10,488 bases of DNA from Nitrososphaerales archaeon TH1177 (GCA_014523515.1 JAATVJ010000184.1:1-10488), one strand, 5' to 3'; positions 1 through 6,986 are shown, counted from the first letter of the stretch. Numbers and translations: made by a program. Notes: generated from the sequence alone by a model not told the origin.

Positions 1-123
1 CCTGATGCTAAAACTATTATTGAAATTTCAAACAAGAATGAAAATGAAGATATCACCAAATTGGCAAAAGAAATTATTAATATATGTCCACATAAAGATA
101 TAGAAATAAAATATATTGATTAA
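1..123 (+). CDS. 3' end of an unidentified protein gene (partial)
   Basis: The first reading frame is open from the window edge to a TAA at 121-123, giving the last 40 residues of a protein. The fragment is lysine- and glutamate-rich with alternating hydrophobic positions and ends in IEIKYID. It reads like an alpha-helix followed by an edge beta-strand of a small alpha/beta domain. There is no catalytic motif in this piece, so no family or function is assigned. A run of six T follows the stop and may end transcription. The gene converges on the minus-strand small-protein pair to its right. It could be a non-coding open frame, but its codon pattern and clean end just before a T-run make a real gene end more likely. 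Confidence 0.6.
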   Translation, partial: PDAKTIIEISNKNENEDITKLAKEIINICPHKDIEIKYID

Positions 124-126
124 TAC

Positions 127-132
127 TTTTTT
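127..132 (+). terminator. T-run after the first gene
   Basis: Six consecutive T lie four bases after the stop codon of the partial left-edge gene. Archaeal transcription often ends at U-rich tracts without a hairpin, so this is a plausible but weak terminator. In such AT-rich DNA, T-runs also occur by chance. Confidence 0.3.
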
Positions 133-240
133 CCGTCAATCAAGTGGGGCTATATCGTTATATAAATAATGAAATCACTATTAGTCTATTTAACTATAAA
201 GTACTCTACAACTATAAATTTATAAATTATCAACTTTAGA

Positions 241-564
241 TCATTGTAAAGGGTTATTTGAATGTCCTATTACCTTATTCTCTTTCATAATTGTACAGCA
301 TTTGCACTTTTCTTTAATACAAACTAAAGGCTTATCATGATTACAAATTTGACAAATACAATCTGTACCATATTTATGAGAAATTTCAAATTTTTTCTTT
401 GTATATAATATATACCATGATAAAATAAGTATTGTACCTAAAATAATGAATACAATCGATAGCAATATACTTGATCTAAGTTCCAATAATATTGTTCCAA
501 AAGCAATTACTGCAATTCCTGTTATCAAAGGCCATAAAGGAATTTCATTTTCTGCTGGTTTCAT
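241..564 (-). CDS. Small membrane protein, two TM helices plus a cysteine-rich tail
   Basis: A 107-residue protein of unknown function. After a short polar N-terminus there are two hydrophobic segments, about residues 11-27 and 32-53, separated by LELRSS, so a helical hairpin in the membrane is likely. A basic stretch (YTKKKF) follows and fits the positive-inside rule, placing the tail in the cytoplasm. The tail carries seven cysteines in a compact block, CICQIC then CIKEKCKCC, with nearby histidines. This pattern suggests binding of zinc or another metal, but it matches no named finger that I recognise. The gene starts 15 nt after the stop of the 85-residue gene upstream on the same strand, so the two are probably co-transcribed. 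The function, metal binding and topology are inferred from the residues only. Confidence 0.75.
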   Translation of the reverse strand: MKPAENEIPLWPLITGIAVIAFGTILLELRSSILLSIVFIILGTILILSWYILYTKKKFEISHKYGTDCICQICNHDKPLVCIKEKCKCCTIMKENKVIGHSNNPLQ

Positions 565-579
565 TTTAAATTGTATTCC

Positions 580-837
580 CTAATTTTCAACAATTAAATC
601 AGCTTCTGATTCTATTGTAATACTATTCTTTTTCTTTTTCTTTTTAATTTTATCTCTAACTTCTTCAAGAATTTCCTTTAATTGGTCTTCAGATAATTTA
701 CTGATTCGAGCATCACATTCTATTCCTTTAGAATCAAGCACTTCTTCTGTTATTTGAATTATTTCATCTTTTCTTTTTTTTTCTTCATCTGTAAGCCAGT
801 TGTGACTAACAAATCTAAAGAATGCAAATTCGCTCAT
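580..837 (-). CDS. Small charged helical protein of unknown function
   Basis: An 85-residue protein that I do not recognise. Residues 1-15 are aromatic-rich (FAFFRF). Most of the rest is a run of charged residues, with heptad-like helices from about 17 to 65 and a block of consecutive lysines around residues 64-70 encoded by an A-rich tract. The C-terminus is acidic. This composition fits a soluble helical or coiled-coil protein that may bind nucleic acid or a partner, but that is inference. It is the first gene of a probable two-gene operon with the cysteine-rich membrane protein. The ATG at 835-837 lies about 23 nt downstream of a CTATAA box, as expected for a leaderless archaeal transcript, which supports this start. 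Confidence 0.7.
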   Translation of the reverse strand: MSEFAFFRFVSHNWLTDEEKKRKDEIIQITEEVLDSKGIECDARISKLSEDQLKEILEEVRDKIKKKKKKNSITIESEADLIVEN

Positions 838-1598
838 ATATTATATATATACAGTCTTATAGTTAACTTTTTCTTTACATGACTTTTTGTGTGCAATTCA
901 ATAAAGGATATAGTCAACAATATGTTTTTGGTCTTAATTTTCCATTAAAATATAATAGTATATTACATTTTTAATTACTAATGAATAATAATTCTATATA
1001 AAATGGTAATATATTTTCCATTACTTTCTCTCCTTATATACTTAAAATATTTAAGTTATATAGGAAATTCTGTTATTTTTAATGATATGACATTTATTAT
1101 TGCATTTTATTTATAGATATTTTTTATGATTTAATTTTATAACTTAAAACTAATTGTTAATTATCTCTTTTTTATACTTTAATTACAATTACTTTTTATA
1201 CCTTTCATTGGATTAAAGTAGAATTAACAGAAATTTTTATTCTTATTGAGTTTTATAATTTGTAGAATAATCAGTTTATATAATAAAATACTAATATATA
1301 TAAAAAAGTCCTCTTAATTAAAGATATATTCATCTCCTCTTTTAAATTAATCTCAAACTCATTATTTCTTTTTGTTATGGTAGTATCATTTACCTATAAA
1401 CAAAGAATAGTATCCGATTATGTATACTATGTATAATAGATTTTGTATCCATCTTGCTTCTTTTTGATTGAGGGATAGTATATAGATGTTCGATTACTTA
1501 CAAATAGTAATGACATATGTTAGAATAGAATATTCACAGCTAGATCTCTTTCCTTGAATTAACATAGCCAAAAAATAGTATAATCGTATGAGAAAATA
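838..1598. other. AT-rich intergenic stretch, no gene seen
   Basis: About 760 bases between the small-protein operon promoter and the end of the decarboxylase gene. Stop codons are frequent in all six frames and no open frame has protein-like composition. It holds short low-complexity repeats, for example an 8-base direct repeat (TATGTATA twice) near 1420-1436 and a weak inverted repeat around 1002-1022 (AATGG and CCATT). I see no tRNA-like fold, CRISPR repeat or recognisable gene remnant. Confidence 0.6.
856..866 (-). promoter_or_regulatory. TATA-box candidate for the 85-aa/107-aa gene pair
   Basis: Read on the minus strand this is TTAACTATAAG. Its CTATAA core is centred about 23 nt before the A of the ATG at 837. 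Archaeal TATA boxes sit about 26 nt before the transcript start, so the transcript would begin at or next to the start codon. A second TATA-like run (TATATATAAT) directly precedes the ATG but is too close to drive this start. Confidence 0.45.
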
Positions 1599-1620
1599 TC
1601 ATTCGGAATGATCTGATATT
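1595..1620 (-). repeat. Nested inverted repeat across the decarboxylase stop codon
   Basis: Two overlapping perfect inverted repeats cover the TGA stop. ATCATT/AATGAT around a CGG loop spans 1598-1612, and AATATCA/TGATATT with a 12-base loop spans 1595-1620. They are alternative, mutually exclusive stems in the mRNA 3' end. They could affect termination or RNA stability. The arms are short and AT-rich, so chance is possible. Confidence 0.35.
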
Positions 1621-3263
1621 TCTTTTATTTTTTTTCCAAATGTATTTGTTAATCGTCTAAGTGCATTTGAACTATCCCATCTATCTAATCTTACTTCTAT
1701 CAAGCTAAATTCCTTCAGATTTTTATTAGCATTTGACAAAGCAGTTTCCAACTGTTTCTCTGTCTCTACAATATAGCTATTTCCTTTTCCTATTATCTCT
1801 GTTATTTTTGAATAATTCCAACAATACAAATTATTAAAAGGTCCATCTAACATGTTTCTTTCAGTACGATATCCATCATTATTTAGTAATACAATAATAG
1901 GATTTAGATTTTCTTTGGCTATAGTACTTAATTCCATTCCTGTCATTTGAAAAGCACCATCTCCCACCAAAACTATAGGCCTGATATTTGGATTTGACAA
2001 TTGTGCTCCCAAAGAAGCAGGTATAGCAAACCCCATTGAAAGATAAAAAGCCGGAGATATAAATTCAGTACCTTTGTGAATAAATAAATCTAAACCTCCA
2101 AAAAGAGAATCACCTACATCAGCAATAACTATATTTTCAGCAGTGATAAAGCCATTTAATATTGTAAATAAACCATTCACGGTTATTTTTTCATTTGAAA
2201 TTTTGTTTCTTAATATTTTTGTTTTCTGTCCTTTTATAATCTTATTATTAATTGGAAATTTTTTAATATTTATTTTACACAAATTTTTTAAATATTCTTT
2301 AAGTGGTATATTGTCAAAATTGTGATATTTTATATAAATTTTGGAACTCATTGCATTTATTGTTTTTTCTTGATCGACAGGAGTTGGTGAATTTCCAAAA
2401 TCAAAGTCGGTAATAAATGATCCTAATATTAAAACACAATCACTTTGTTCTACGTATTGTCTTACATTTTGATACCCTACTGCTCCTTCATATACTCCTA
2501 AATACATGGGATGGTTTTCACTCAAAACTGATTTACTCAGAGGCGTTGATACGACTGGAATGGATGTTTTATTTAAAAATTCCAAAAGATAGTTTTGTAG
2601 TCCAAACCTCTGTATTTCTACTCCAGCCACCACTACTGGATTATTAGAATTATTTATCATATTAGCAGTTTCATCTAAAACCTCCCTCATTGCTTTAGGG
2701 TTGATTATAAAATCAGGAATATTGCATTTCTGAGGTCCTTTAACTACTTTATATACCATATCTCTAGGAATCTCTATATATACGGGAAGTTTCTGTTGAA
2801 TTGCCGATGATAATACTCTCTCAATTTCTATAGGAATTATATTTATATCATCTAACACTGTTGAAGCCACTGTGACATTTTTAAAAATATTGTATTGCGT
2901 ATCATAATCCTTTACCTTGTGATGAAGGAGCGATAAATTTTTCCTTTCACTTATTCCAGGAGATCCACTTATAATTACAACGGCCGATTTTTCTGCATAG
3001 GCTTCTGCTGTCGTATTAAGTAATTTTAATCCCCCTACGCAATAGGTAACACAAACTGCTCCTATTCCATTTAATCTAGCATAAGCATCAGCAGCAAATC
3101 CCGCACCTTGCTCATCGCAGGTAGTTATTGTCTTTATTTTGCTATTTGAGAGTTGATCATAAAAACCCAGAACATAGTCTCCAGGTATACCAAAAATGTG
3201 TTTTACATTGAGAGAATATAGCTGATTAATAAGATATTCTCCAACTGTAGTTTGAATTTCCAA
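1599..3263 (-). CDS. Thiamine diphosphate-dependent 2-oxoacid decarboxylase (pyruvate/indolepyruvate decarboxylase family)
   Basis: A 554-residue cytosolic enzyme of the PDC/IPDC family, which removes CO2 from 2-oxoacids such as pyruvate, indolepyruvate or phenylpyruvate to give aldehydes. It has the three-domain layout: pyrimidine-binding domain about 1-175, central domain about 195-330, diphosphate-binding domain about 360-545. The family's catalytic residues are visible: Asp29 in GDYVL, Glu51 in DEQGAGFAADAYAR, the His114-His115 pair in LLHHK, and Glu468 in DGYRTE. The cofactor motif begins GDG at 434 and ends NN at 461-462. Length and spacing match the family. The HH pair and the Glu after GY separate it from acetolactate synthases. 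The start is TTG at 3261-3263, because no ATG occurs between the upstream in-frame stop and the conserved N-terminus. Substrate choice cannot be read from the sequence. The gene stands alone, divergent from a small protein gene. Confidence 0.9.
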   Translation of the reverse strand: MEIQTTVGEYLINQLYSLNVKHIFGIPGDYVLGFYDQLSNSKIKTITTCDEQGAGFAADAYARLNGIGAVCVTYCVGGLKLLNTTAEAYAEKSAVVIISGSPGISERKNLSLLHHKVKDYDTQYNIFKNVTVASTVLDDINIIPIEIERVLSSAIQQKLPVYIEIPRDMVYKVVKGPQKCNIPDFIINPKAMREVLDETANMINNSNNPVVVAGVEIQRFGLQNYLLEFLNKTSIPVVSTPLSKSVLSENHPMYLGVYEGAVGYQNVRQYVEQSDCVLILGSFITDFDFGNSPTPVDQEKTINAMSSKIYIKYHNFDNIPLKEYLKNLCKINIKKFPINNKIIKGQKTKILRNKISNEKITVNGLFTILNGFITAENIVIADVGDSLFGGLDLFIHKGTEFISPAFYLSMGFAIPASLGAQLSNPNIRPIVLVGDGAFQMTGMELSTIAKENLNPIIVLLNNDGYRTERNMLDGPFNNLYCWNYSKITEIIGKGNSYIVETEKQLETALSNANKNLKEFSLIEVRLDRWDSSNALRRLTNTFGKKIKEISDHSE

Positions 3264-3493
3264 ATAATGAAATAATGATTTATTATTAAAAAAGTTTTTT
3301 GATATTTATGTATTAATTGTAAATTTTAATAATTTTTTAAATTCATAAATTCAAATACTCTCCTAGCTTTTTTGAATCATTTCATGAATATAATAAAATT
3401 TTTAATAAAAATATTATATACGAAAGTTTAGAATTTTTCTAGTTAATGTTGTAATAGAGAGATTCTACATTCTTCATATTAAGTAGATTTTAT

Positions 3494-3748
3494 ATGTATA
3501 GGAATGTGACAAACACACTATCAGTTCCACATTTAGAAATTTCTCAAAATGGTAGTAAGTCAAGTCCAGAAGCTAAATACCAAGATTATAAACAGCAGTG
3601 GTATTTCCATCCAAGTTCATGGTATAGAAGAAAAAATGGTGAAGGTAGTTATGATGGAAAAGGATGTAATCAATTTACTGGATGTATCTCTGAATGTAAA
3701 TTTTTTCCAGAAAAAGGAAGACTAGAAGAAAATGAAGGCTTTGATTAG
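3494..3748 (+). CDS. Small protein with three C-terminal cysteines, unknown function
   Basis: An 84-residue protein that I do not recognise. Its base composition and codon use stand out from the surrounding AT-rich DNA, which is the main reason to call it a gene. The middle is rich in aromatics (QQWYFHPSSWYRR, residues 34-46). A glycine-rich piece follows, then Cys58, Cys64 and Cys68 within GCNQFTGCISECKF, then an acidic tail. There is no signal peptide or membrane segment. The three cysteines with histidines elsewhere could bind a metal, or the protein could work with a partner; neither is shown. The ATG at 3494 is the only in-frame ATG. A TATA-like run (TTTTATATG) abuts it rather than lying 26 nt upstream, so the start is less certain than the frame. 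Confidence 0.6.
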   Translation: MYRNVTNTLSVPHLEISQNGSKSSPEAKYQDYKQQWYFHPSSWYRRKNGEGSYDGKGCNQFTGCISECKFFPEKGRLEENEGFD

Positions 3749-4401
3749 ATAACTTACTCTTACTTTTTTGATTATATTATCTCAACCAAAGATAAAGTTT
3801 TTAAGCAAAATTTTATTTTAAAACTTTTTTATTATACGGTGGTTATATATTTCAATTTTTTTATATTTAAAAATATGTACATTTTTTTTAAATCTTCATT
3901 TGATGCTATATATTATTTAATATTTTAAGGCATAACAATATTATTTAAAAGCTGATTTATCATGGTAAACTATTTTCAATCTATTAGATGATAATGTTAA
4001 TCTTGGGTAGGCCTTCTTTATAAAATCTATATTCTAAATATATAAGAACTAATATTTCAATAACATCAATAACATTTCTAAAATATCATTTCAGCAGATT
4101 TATAAATTATAATTCTTAGCCAAATAAAAAATATTTATATTAAGATTTAATTGATTTATTTGATTTAATTTAATTGGTAAATAAAATATAAAAAAATTCT
4201 TATATTGCTGTAGTTGATTTCCTATTACAATTTATTTTTATTAAAATTTACTACTAGGTTAGATTCTATTAAAATCAACGACTACACTATTTGAAATTTA
4301 ATGATATTCTATTGAGTAATTTAATCCTTTTTTAATTAAAATTAATTTTAAATTAAATAACAAAAGAAATTAAAGGTAATATCTAATTTTATCATAGAAA
4401 T
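3749..4401. other. AT-rich intergenic stretch, no gene seen
   Basis: About 650 bases before the dehydrogenase gene, with stops in every frame and no convincing coding region. It contains TTTAATT/TTAAATT-type low-complexity runs (about 4145-4180 and 4330-4360) and an imperfect inverted repeat at 4209-4286. The dehydrogenase promoter must lie near the right end, but no single TATA box stands out. Confidence 0.55.
4209..4286. repeat. Imperfect inverted repeat with a 51-base loop
   Basis: The left arm TGTAGTTGATTT (4209-4220) matches the reverse complement of the right arm AAATCAACGACTACA (4272-4286), apart from a 3-base insertion (CGT) in the right arm. This is longer and less AT-biased than the other repeats nearby. 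It could be a structured RNA stem, an operator pair, or a remnant of a small mobile element; nothing further identifies it. Confidence 0.4.
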
Positions 4402-5142
4402 ATGATAAAAGATAAAGTTGCAGTAGTAACAGGTGCCAGTAGTGGTATTGGATATGCAACTGCCTTAGCATTAGCGAAAGCTGGAGCAAAGGTAGCTGCA
4501 GGAGCAAGAAGAGTTGATAAACTAGAATCTTTACAAAAAGAAATTCAGGAAGATAATGGAGAAATACTCATTGAAAAGCTTGATGTTACAAAAAAGGAAG
4601 ATTGTAATTCGTTTATCGATATAGTTGTAAACAAGTGGAATCATATTGATATTTTAATTAATAATGCTGGTATTATGCCGCTTAGTTTTTTCAAAAATCT
4701 AAAAATAAACGAGTGGGATCAAATGATAGATGTAAACCTAAGGGGAGTATTATATTGTACTGCAGCAGCTATTCCAACTATGATTAACAATAAATCAGGC
4801 CACATTATTAATATTTCATCAGTAGCAGGAAGAATTATTTTTCCAGCTGGAAGTGTTTATTGTGCTACTAAACATGCCATTACCGCATTTAGTGAAGGTC
4901 TACGTCAGGAATTAAGTCAACGTTACAATATAAAAGTGACATGCATTGAACCAGGAGTGGTTGCCACCGAATTACCAAATACAATTACCGATAATGCCTT
5001 AGAAGGATTTATCGAATCAGTAAAAAAGATGGAAGCATTACAGGCCGAAGATATTGCTAATGCGATTGTATATGCGCTCGAGTCTCCTCGATATGTAAAT
5101 GTTAATGAAATACTTTTGAGACCTATGTCCCAAGAAAAATAA
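4402..5142 (+). CDS. Classical short-chain dehydrogenase/reductase, NADP-preferring
   Basis: A 246-residue Rossmann-fold oxidoreductase of the classical SDR family. The cofactor motif TGASSGIG is at 10-17, the structural NNAG at 87-90, and the catalytic set is Asn112, Ser140, Tyr153 and Lys157 (in YCATK). Arg36-Arg37 after the second beta-strand favour NADP(H) over NAD(H). The overall pattern, including NEILLRP near the C-terminus, resembles bacterial YdfG-like enzymes that act on 3-hydroxy acids or reduce small carbonyls; the exact substrate is not shown. Its motifs are complete and the length is typical, so it should be active. It lies 243 bases upstream of a crotonase gene on the same strand. 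A 9-bp inverted repeat overlaps its stop, so separate transcription is likely. Close similarity to bacterial members makes transfer from bacteria a fair guess. Confidence 0.92.
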   Translation: MIKDKVAVVTGASSGIGYATALALAKAGAKVAAGARRVDKLESLQKEIQEDNGEILIEKLDVTKKEDCNSFIDIVVNKWNHIDILINNAGIMPLSFFKNLKINEWDQMIDVNLRGVLYCTAAAIPTMINNKSGHIINISSVAGRIIFPAGSVYCATKHAITAFSEGLRQELSQRYNIKVTCIEPGVVATELPNTITDNALEGFIESVKKMEALQAEDIANAIVYALESPRYVNVNEILLRPMSQEK

Positions 5143-5154
5143 AAATTATTTTTC
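5134..5154 (+). terminator. Perfect 9-bp inverted repeat over the dehydrogenase stop codon
   Basis: GAAAAATAA, a three-base AAA loop, then TTATTTTTC form a perfect hairpin that includes the TAA stop. The RNA would end the stem in a U-run, similar to an intrinsic terminator. The stem is almost all A-U and therefore weak. In archaea the U-tract may matter more than the hairpin. Confidence 0.4.
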
Positions 5155-5385
5155 AACTTATTTTATTCTCAATATTTCATATAAAAAAATTAGGGTAGTG
5201 TATTCTTAATTCTTAAATAATAAATTTTATTTTACTATAATTCTGATATTTTTTGTTGTTAATTAGCACATAGACTTACTGTCAAAGATTATTTTATTAA
5301 TAAAAAAATTTAATTTTATTTCTACTTTTAATAAAAAATGAAATAAATGATTAAATTTGTTATTTTTTTATAATTGACACAATAA

Positions 5386-6213
5386 ATGAAACATGTATTA
5401 ATTGAAAAAGATTTTGATATTGCGATAGTTAAAATTAATAGGCCAGATGTATTAAATGCATTAAATTATGAACTTGTTTCTGAATTATTAGATATCTTTA
5501 ATAATATAATTAATGATAATAAAATAAATGCTGTTATCTTAACTGGTGTTGGTAATAAAGCATTTTGCGCAGGAGGGGATTTAAATCAAGTCATTAAAAT
5601 GGATCCTTCACAGGCGGAAAAATACGCTTCTCATATACATAATCTATTGAATACTATTGAAAATTTAGAGAAACCTGTAATTGCTGCAATCAATGGATAT
5701 GCACTTGGAGGAGGATGCCAACTAGCGTTGGCTTGCGATATAAGAATTGCCTCAGCTAATGCTAAAATAGGGCAAACTGAGGTAAAAATAGGAATTCCAC
5801 CAGGTTGGGGTGGTACACAGAGATTAGCAAGGATAGTTGGGATTGCAAAAGCAAAAGAACTTATATTTACAGGCAAAATACTTTGTGCGAATGAAGCAAA
5901 AGAAATTAATTTGTTTAATATGGTGGTTTCTTCAAGTAATAACCATTCATTGGTATCTAATGAGAATGAAAATACCGATAATGAAGAATTAAATATTTTA
6001 TTAAATACTAAATTAATTCAAGAATCTATTAAATTCATAAGAACCATTACTCTAAATAATAGCTTTGCAATAAAAATCGCTAAATCATTAATCAATAAAT
6101 CAAGAGATATAAATATAGAAAGTGGGCTTACTTGGGAAAGATTCGGTTGCGCTCTTTGTTTTACGAATAATGATAAAGATAAAGATAAAATGAAATCCTT
6201 TTTTCATAAATAA
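5386..6213 (+). CDS. Enoyl-CoA hydratase/isomerase (crotonase) family protein with Gln at one catalytic Glu position
   Basis: A 275-residue acyl-CoA-binding enzyme of the crotonase fold. The first oxyanion-hole segment is AFCAGGDL (59-66) and the second is GYALGGGC (104-111), followed by DIRIA and GIPPGWGGTQRL (136-147). In rat enoyl-CoA hydratase two glutamates, Glu144 and Glu164, do the chemistry. Here the Glu164 equivalent is Glu132 (GQTEV), but the Glu144 equivalent is Gln112 (GGGCQLAL). A single acidic residue is what isomerases and some other crotonases use, so hydratase activity should not be assumed. The C-terminal part holds an extra polar, Asn/Ser/Glu-rich insert about 182-205, making the protein slightly longer than usual. 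It may serve short-chain acyl-CoA metabolism beside the dehydrogenase. Its family membership is secure and its reaction is not. Confidence 0.9.
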   Translation: MKHVLIEKDFDIAIVKINRPDVLNALNYELVSELLDIFNNIINDNKINAVILTGVGNKAFCAGGDLNQVIKMDPSQAEKYASHIHNLLNTIENLEKPVIAAINGYALGGGCQLALACDIRIASANAKIGQTEVKIGIPPGWGGTQRLARIVGIAKAKELIFTGKILCANEAKEINLFNMVVSSSNNHSLVSNENENTDNEELNILLNTKLIQESIKFIRTITLNNSFAIKIAKSLINKSRDINIESGLTWERFGCALCFTNNDKDKDKMKSFFHK

Positions 6214-6224
6214 TTTTACTTGAC

Positions 6225-6241
6225 ACAAAAAATTATTTTGT
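6225..6241 (+). terminator. Short hairpin and T-run after the crotonase gene
   Basis: ACAAAA and TTTTGT flank a five-base loop just 12 bases after the stop codon. The second arm is itself T-rich. This may be a weak terminator, but six-base AT arms arise easily here. Confidence 0.25.
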
Positions 6242-6441
6242 TATAGCATTTTTTAGATAGACATATTGATAGATTTATTTTAGTGGCTTATACTTAATTT
6301 TTTTAATTTAATAAATAGCTATTTTTTTGAAATATATATTTTATAGTGTATAGTATACAAATAATTTAGAACTTTGCAATCATTATTTTTATTGATTATA
6401 ACATATACATTACTTCTATAAGGTATAATCAATATTTACGT

Positions 6442-6531
6442 ATGCAATCATAGATAAATAAACTATTAATTGCTATTGATGGATCAGAGAAGTCTTTTGA
6501 AGTAACTATCCAGAGATATTTTATTAAATAG
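6442..6531 (+). pseudogene. Broken N-terminus of a universal stress protein (UspA family)
   Basis: Reading from the ATG at 6442 gives MQS, an in-frame TAG, then INKLLIAIDGSEKSFE. That string is the hallmark first beta-strand and loop of UspA-family proteins (hydrophobic strand, then D-G-S-E-x-S). The match ends after about 16 residues, and the frame then closes at TAG 6529-6531. A family member would run about 140-150 residues, so this is a remnant with an early stop and a lost body. The stop at codon 4 could come from a single change of a lysine or glutamine codon. The first beta-alpha unit is recognisable, so decay may be fairly recent. The family call rests on one short motif. Confidence 0.6.
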
Positions 6532-6954
6532 ATCATTTGTTGTTGATGATGAAAGCAATGTAATTTAGCCAAAACAAAAATTACTTTTTTATTCTTTAGA
6601 ATAAAAGAAATTTTTTATATAATTGAACATTAAAGAATGAAGTATTTACTGCAAAAATAATATAATATTTATCGTTAAAGTTATTAAAGAATATATTTAT
6701 TGCTACTTTTGGACATAACATTAGACCAGTAGCAACTTAAGTTTCTAATATATGGTATATGTTTTAATTATATTTACTATATACTTATTTTCATGAAATT
6801 ATATTTTTAAATATGAAATGACTTCTTCTAATTGATTGTTTAACTTTAATTTGGTTCATATCGTATCAAATAAAAATAAAAAACTCTTATGCTAGTCGAT
6901 AAAATCAAATAATGGGGAAAAATAATAATGTATATAGCTCGAGAAGCCCGGTCG

Positions 6955-6986
6955 AATCAGTTTTCCTTGAGATGGCTGATGCCGAA
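6955..6986 (+). other. tRNA intron 1 (32 nt, D-stem position 10/11)
   Basis: The 4-bp central helix CGGU (6949-6952)/GCCG (6981-6984) is followed by a 3-base bulge CGA (6953-6955) and an inner helix ATCAG/CTGAT (6956-6960 and 6976-6980). A second 3-base bulge AAT (6985-6987) follows the central helix. Cutting after the second bulge base on each side joins G10 to T11. The outer helix is missing, so this is a relaxed bulge-helix motif. An alternative fold could shift the junction. Confidence 0.7.

Larger units (their letters stand above)
6214..6944. other. Long AT-rich stretch with one gene remnant
   Basis: About 730 bases between the crotonase gene and the tRNA. Apart from a broken universal stress protein start near 6442-6531, all frames are closed by frequent stops. 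Short protein-like islands after the remnant, for example in the + strand around 6632-6660 and 6700-6740, may be further decayed pieces of the same gene, but I cannot align them with confidence. No clear tRNA promoter is visible; the purine-rich GGGGAAAAATAATAATG at 6914-6930 is just upstream of the tRNA. Confidence 0.5.

Noticed and set aside
1270..1336. Minus-strand 20-codon frame preceded by AGAGGAG
   Set aside because: The purine run abuts the ATG rather than sitting at ribosome-binding distance, and the peptide has no notable features.
2143..2647. Two + strand open frames inside the decarboxylase gene
   Set aside because: They lie antisense to conserved coding sequence of a well-supported enzyme and have the hydrophobic composition typical of shadow frames.
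3941..4033. Minus-strand 30-codon open stretch with protein-like sequence (KKAYPRLTLSSNRLKIVYH)
   Set aside because: It has no start codon, is closed by stops on both sides and matches no family I know. It could be a gene relic but cannot be supported.
4923..5156. Minus-strand open frame over the end of the dehydrogenase
   Set aside because: It is antisense to a gene with complete family motifs and lacks any recognisable domain.
5631..5876. Minus-strand open frame inside the crotonase gene
   Set aside because: It covers the conserved CoA-binding core on the other strand, so its openness is explained by constraint on the real gene.
6214..6224. TTGACA-like element near the crotonase end, also seen just before its start
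   Set aside because: It resembles a bacterial -35 box, but there is no matching -10 box and the window appears archaeal. A short coincidence in AT-rich DNA explains it.
6543..6553. C-box-like ATGATGA suggesting a C/D box guide RNA
   Set aside because: No CTGA D box follows at a suitable distance, and terminal stems are absent.
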